Below are positions 5,765 through 6,792 of a stretch of DNA of 6,792 nt, one piece after another. This DNA is from Bacteroidota bacterium (GTDB lineage: Bacteria > Bacteroidota > Bacteroidia > Flavobacteriales > Flavobacteriaceae). The translations under genes were made by a program, and so were the position numbers. How positions within the stretch are numbered: the first letter of the stretch is position 1; each line of letters begins with the position of its first letter. The notes under the pieces were generated by a model that did not search any database, was not told the origin of the DNA, and worked only from the letters and a program-made list of their open reading frames with translations. The DNA is taken from the NCBI GenBank assembly GCA_015767395.1, contig JADWMI010000130.1:1-6792 (forward strand), in the 5' to 3' direction.

Positions 5765-5987
5765 ACCATGTCACACACATTCTACTACTCTCCTATCGTC
5801 GTCGCATAAAAAGTGTTCCATTAGCATTGTAAAGAAGCTTTTGATACTAAATTTTTAAAGAAACTATAATAACAACTTTCGCTTTTAGCCAAAGCAAAGT
5901 AACATAGCGCTAACATTATAATACAAATTACAACATATTCGTATTTATAGCTGTTTAACCAATTTGATAGTTATAATTGCATATTAT
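5765..5987 (+). repeat. Dispersed non-coding repeat, copy B
   Basis: Same order and orientation as the copy at 472-714: 'tcacacacatt..ctcctatc' (5771-5797), 'cataaaaagtgttccatta' (about 5805-5823), a hairpin (5876-5899) in which CTTTcGCTTT pairs with AAAGCAAAG, the identical 17-nt block aacattataatacaaat (5912-5928), and 'cgtatttatagct' (about 5940-5952). It lacks the 26-bp GC-richer insert of the other copy. It lies between the plus-strand operon and the 3' end of the minus-strand gene, so the two copies bracket the whole SnoaL/antiporter/Rieske-PoxB/YHS block. Ends are approximate. Confidence 0.6.
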
Positions 5988-6034
5988 GTTAAATATCTCA
6001 AAATCCTTTTATTTCGATACGATATTTAGTATTC

Positions 6035-6053
6035 AGGTTAAGATAAATAACCT
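6035..6053 (-). repeat. Hairpin overlapping the stop codon of the minus-strand gene
   Basis: AGGTTA (6035-6040) and TAACCT (6048-6053) are exact reverse complements with a 7-nt loop. On the minus strand the stem begins within the TAG stop codon (6052-6054). No T-run follows, so if it acts as a terminator it would be a weak one; it could also mark an mRNA 3' end. Confidence 0.3.
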
Positions 6054-6792
6054 ATTTCTTTCGCCTTGCTCTCCAATAGTTAATATAGTGAGCTTGAGTA
6101 ATAAGCCCAACAGATCCTTTATAAAGACCTCCAAGTTCTCCTGCATCCAGAACTTTTACAATTAAAATATTTTTACCGTTATTATTTAAGGCTTCTATTG
6201 GTAGATAATACCCTCTTAGTTGTTTATGAAAATCTGGATTATTATGAAGTGCTTTTTTATCAAAATCCCCAGATTGACCAATAAGTTTTCCATTAAGATA
6301 AACCTGATCTAAATCGTCAATTTTTCCAAGAACCAATACCATCCTTTCACCTTCAAATTCATTGCTTAAATTAAATTCAATAGCATAACTTGCTATACCA
6401 TCATAACTTTTGTAACCTTGATTTTCCCAAATACCAGGAACTATAATTTCGTCCCAATCGGAAAAATTCCATGCTCCATTCTTTACAATTTTACAATCAC
6501 CTGTTTTAAATTTCCAAGTGCCCTGTAAATCATAATCAACAGGAATAGCATCAAAATCAATCATTATTCCTATGTTTCCATGAATTATACCACCTTCCCC
6601 GCCTTCGTCATATACACGAATAGCTATGGAATTTTCACCATTAGTTTTTAATATGTTTTTTGGAATTCTGTAGATTCTATTTGCATTATAGGCTGTTGTG
6701 TAATTATTTGGAAAAGAACCCGTTTTGCCAATTAAATTTCCATTAATATACACTTCATCAACATCATCAATATAACCCAAACTTAAATACAA
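6052..6792 (-). CDS. Protein with tandem galactose-binding-like (GH2-type) beta-sandwich modules, C-terminal part
   Basis: The minus-strand frame is open from the right edge (the first codon, TTG, is an internal Leu) to TAG at 6052-6054, giving 246 residues; the true start lies outside. Two related modules are visible. The first has LSLGYIDDVDEVYINGNLIG (3-22) and AIRVYDEGGEGGIIHGNIGI (57-76). The second has LVLGKIDDLDQVYLNGKLIG (153-172) and VKVLDAGELGGLYKGSVGLI (212-231). Between them, LQGTWKFKTGD (89-99) and DWDEIIVPGIWENQGYKSYD (112-131) with DGIASYAIEF resemble the N-terminal jelly roll of GH2 beta-galactosidases and related carbohydrate-binding or sensor ectodomains. The 'DDVDEVYINGxLIG' strand is the core of that fold. 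Likely an exported sugar-binding or glycan-active protein; no catalytic domain is in view, and the C-terminus (INYWRARRKK) has no sorting domain. It is transcribed towards the operon and converges with it. Confidence 0.75.
   Translation of the reverse strand: MYLSLGYIDDVDEVYINGNLIGKTGSFPNNYTTAYNANRIYRIPKNILKTNGENSIAIRVYDEGGEGGIIHGNIGIMIDFDAIPVDYDLQGTWKFKTGDCKIVKNGAWNFSDWDEIIVPGIWENQGYKSYDGIASYAIEFNLSNEFEGERMVLVLGKIDDLDQVYLNGKLIGQSGDFDKKALHNNPDFHKQLRGYYLPIEALNNNGKNILIVKVLDAGELGGLYKGSVGLITQAHYINYWRARRKK

Noticed and set aside
472..5987. CRISPR array or integron attC sites as an explanation for the repeats
   Set aside because: There are only two copies 5 kb apart, no regular spacers, no cas or integrase gene, and no clear paired GTTRRRY/RYYYAAC ends.
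5977..6165. Plus-strand 62-codon frame MHIMLNISKSFYF...
   Set aside because: It starts in repeat copy B and overlaps the end of the convincing minus-strand gene; no recognisable features.
6790..6792. TTG as the start of the minus-strand gene
   Set aside because: It is the very edge of the window and falls inside the repeated strand motif, so it is an internal Leu codon.

Overview
The window is AT-rich DNA (about two-thirds A+T by eye). Start codons follow A-rich stretches rather than Shine-Dalgarno sites, and codons are strongly A/T-ending. With the protein families present, this points to a Bacteroidota chromosome, most likely a marine or environmental member of the Flavobacteriaceae. That assignment is inference; no rRNA or marker gene is present.

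Layout. (1) 1-266, minus strand: 5' part of a lipoprotein gene that resembles the DUF1254 family and runs off the left edge. (2) 267-1037: a gene-poor stretch with a likely promoter for that gene, copy A of a dispersed non-coding repeat (472-714), inverted repeats, and the first copy of a decayed coding fragment (828-932). (3) 1038-1409, plus: a small SnoaL/NTF2-like protein. (4) 1410-1784: a near-perfect 46-bp AT palindrome and a second copy of the same coding fragment (1673-1781), ending 3 bp before the next start codon. (5) 1785-5384, plus: a tight three-gene unit made of a CPA1-type Na+/H+ antiporter, a 649-residue fusion of a Rieske [2Fe-2S] domain to a PoxB-like thiamine-diphosphate oxidase, and a YHS-domain protein. 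(6) 5381-5623: an open frame without an ordinary start that encodes the C-terminal two-thirds of a DUF1622-type membrane protein, probably a truncated remnant. (7) 5765-5987: copy B of the dispersed repeat, in the same orientation as copy A. (8) 6052-6792, minus: 3' part of a protein with two related galactose-binding-like beta-sandwich modules, running off the right edge.

The central point of interest is the Rieske-PoxB fusion. E. coli-type PoxB passes electrons from its flavin to membrane quinone and docks through a C-terminal lipid-binding peptide. In this protein the C-terminal peptide is missing and a ferredoxin-like Rieske domain sits at the N-terminus, which suggests a soluble enzyme with a different electron exit. 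The close co-transcription with an ion antiporter and a YHS protein hints at a functional unit for oxidative decarboxylation of a 2-oxo acid under pH, salt or redox stress. That function is inferred.

The 5-kb block holding these genes is bracketed by direct copies of the A/B repeat and contains several gene remnants, so it looks like a rearranged, accessory part of the genome.
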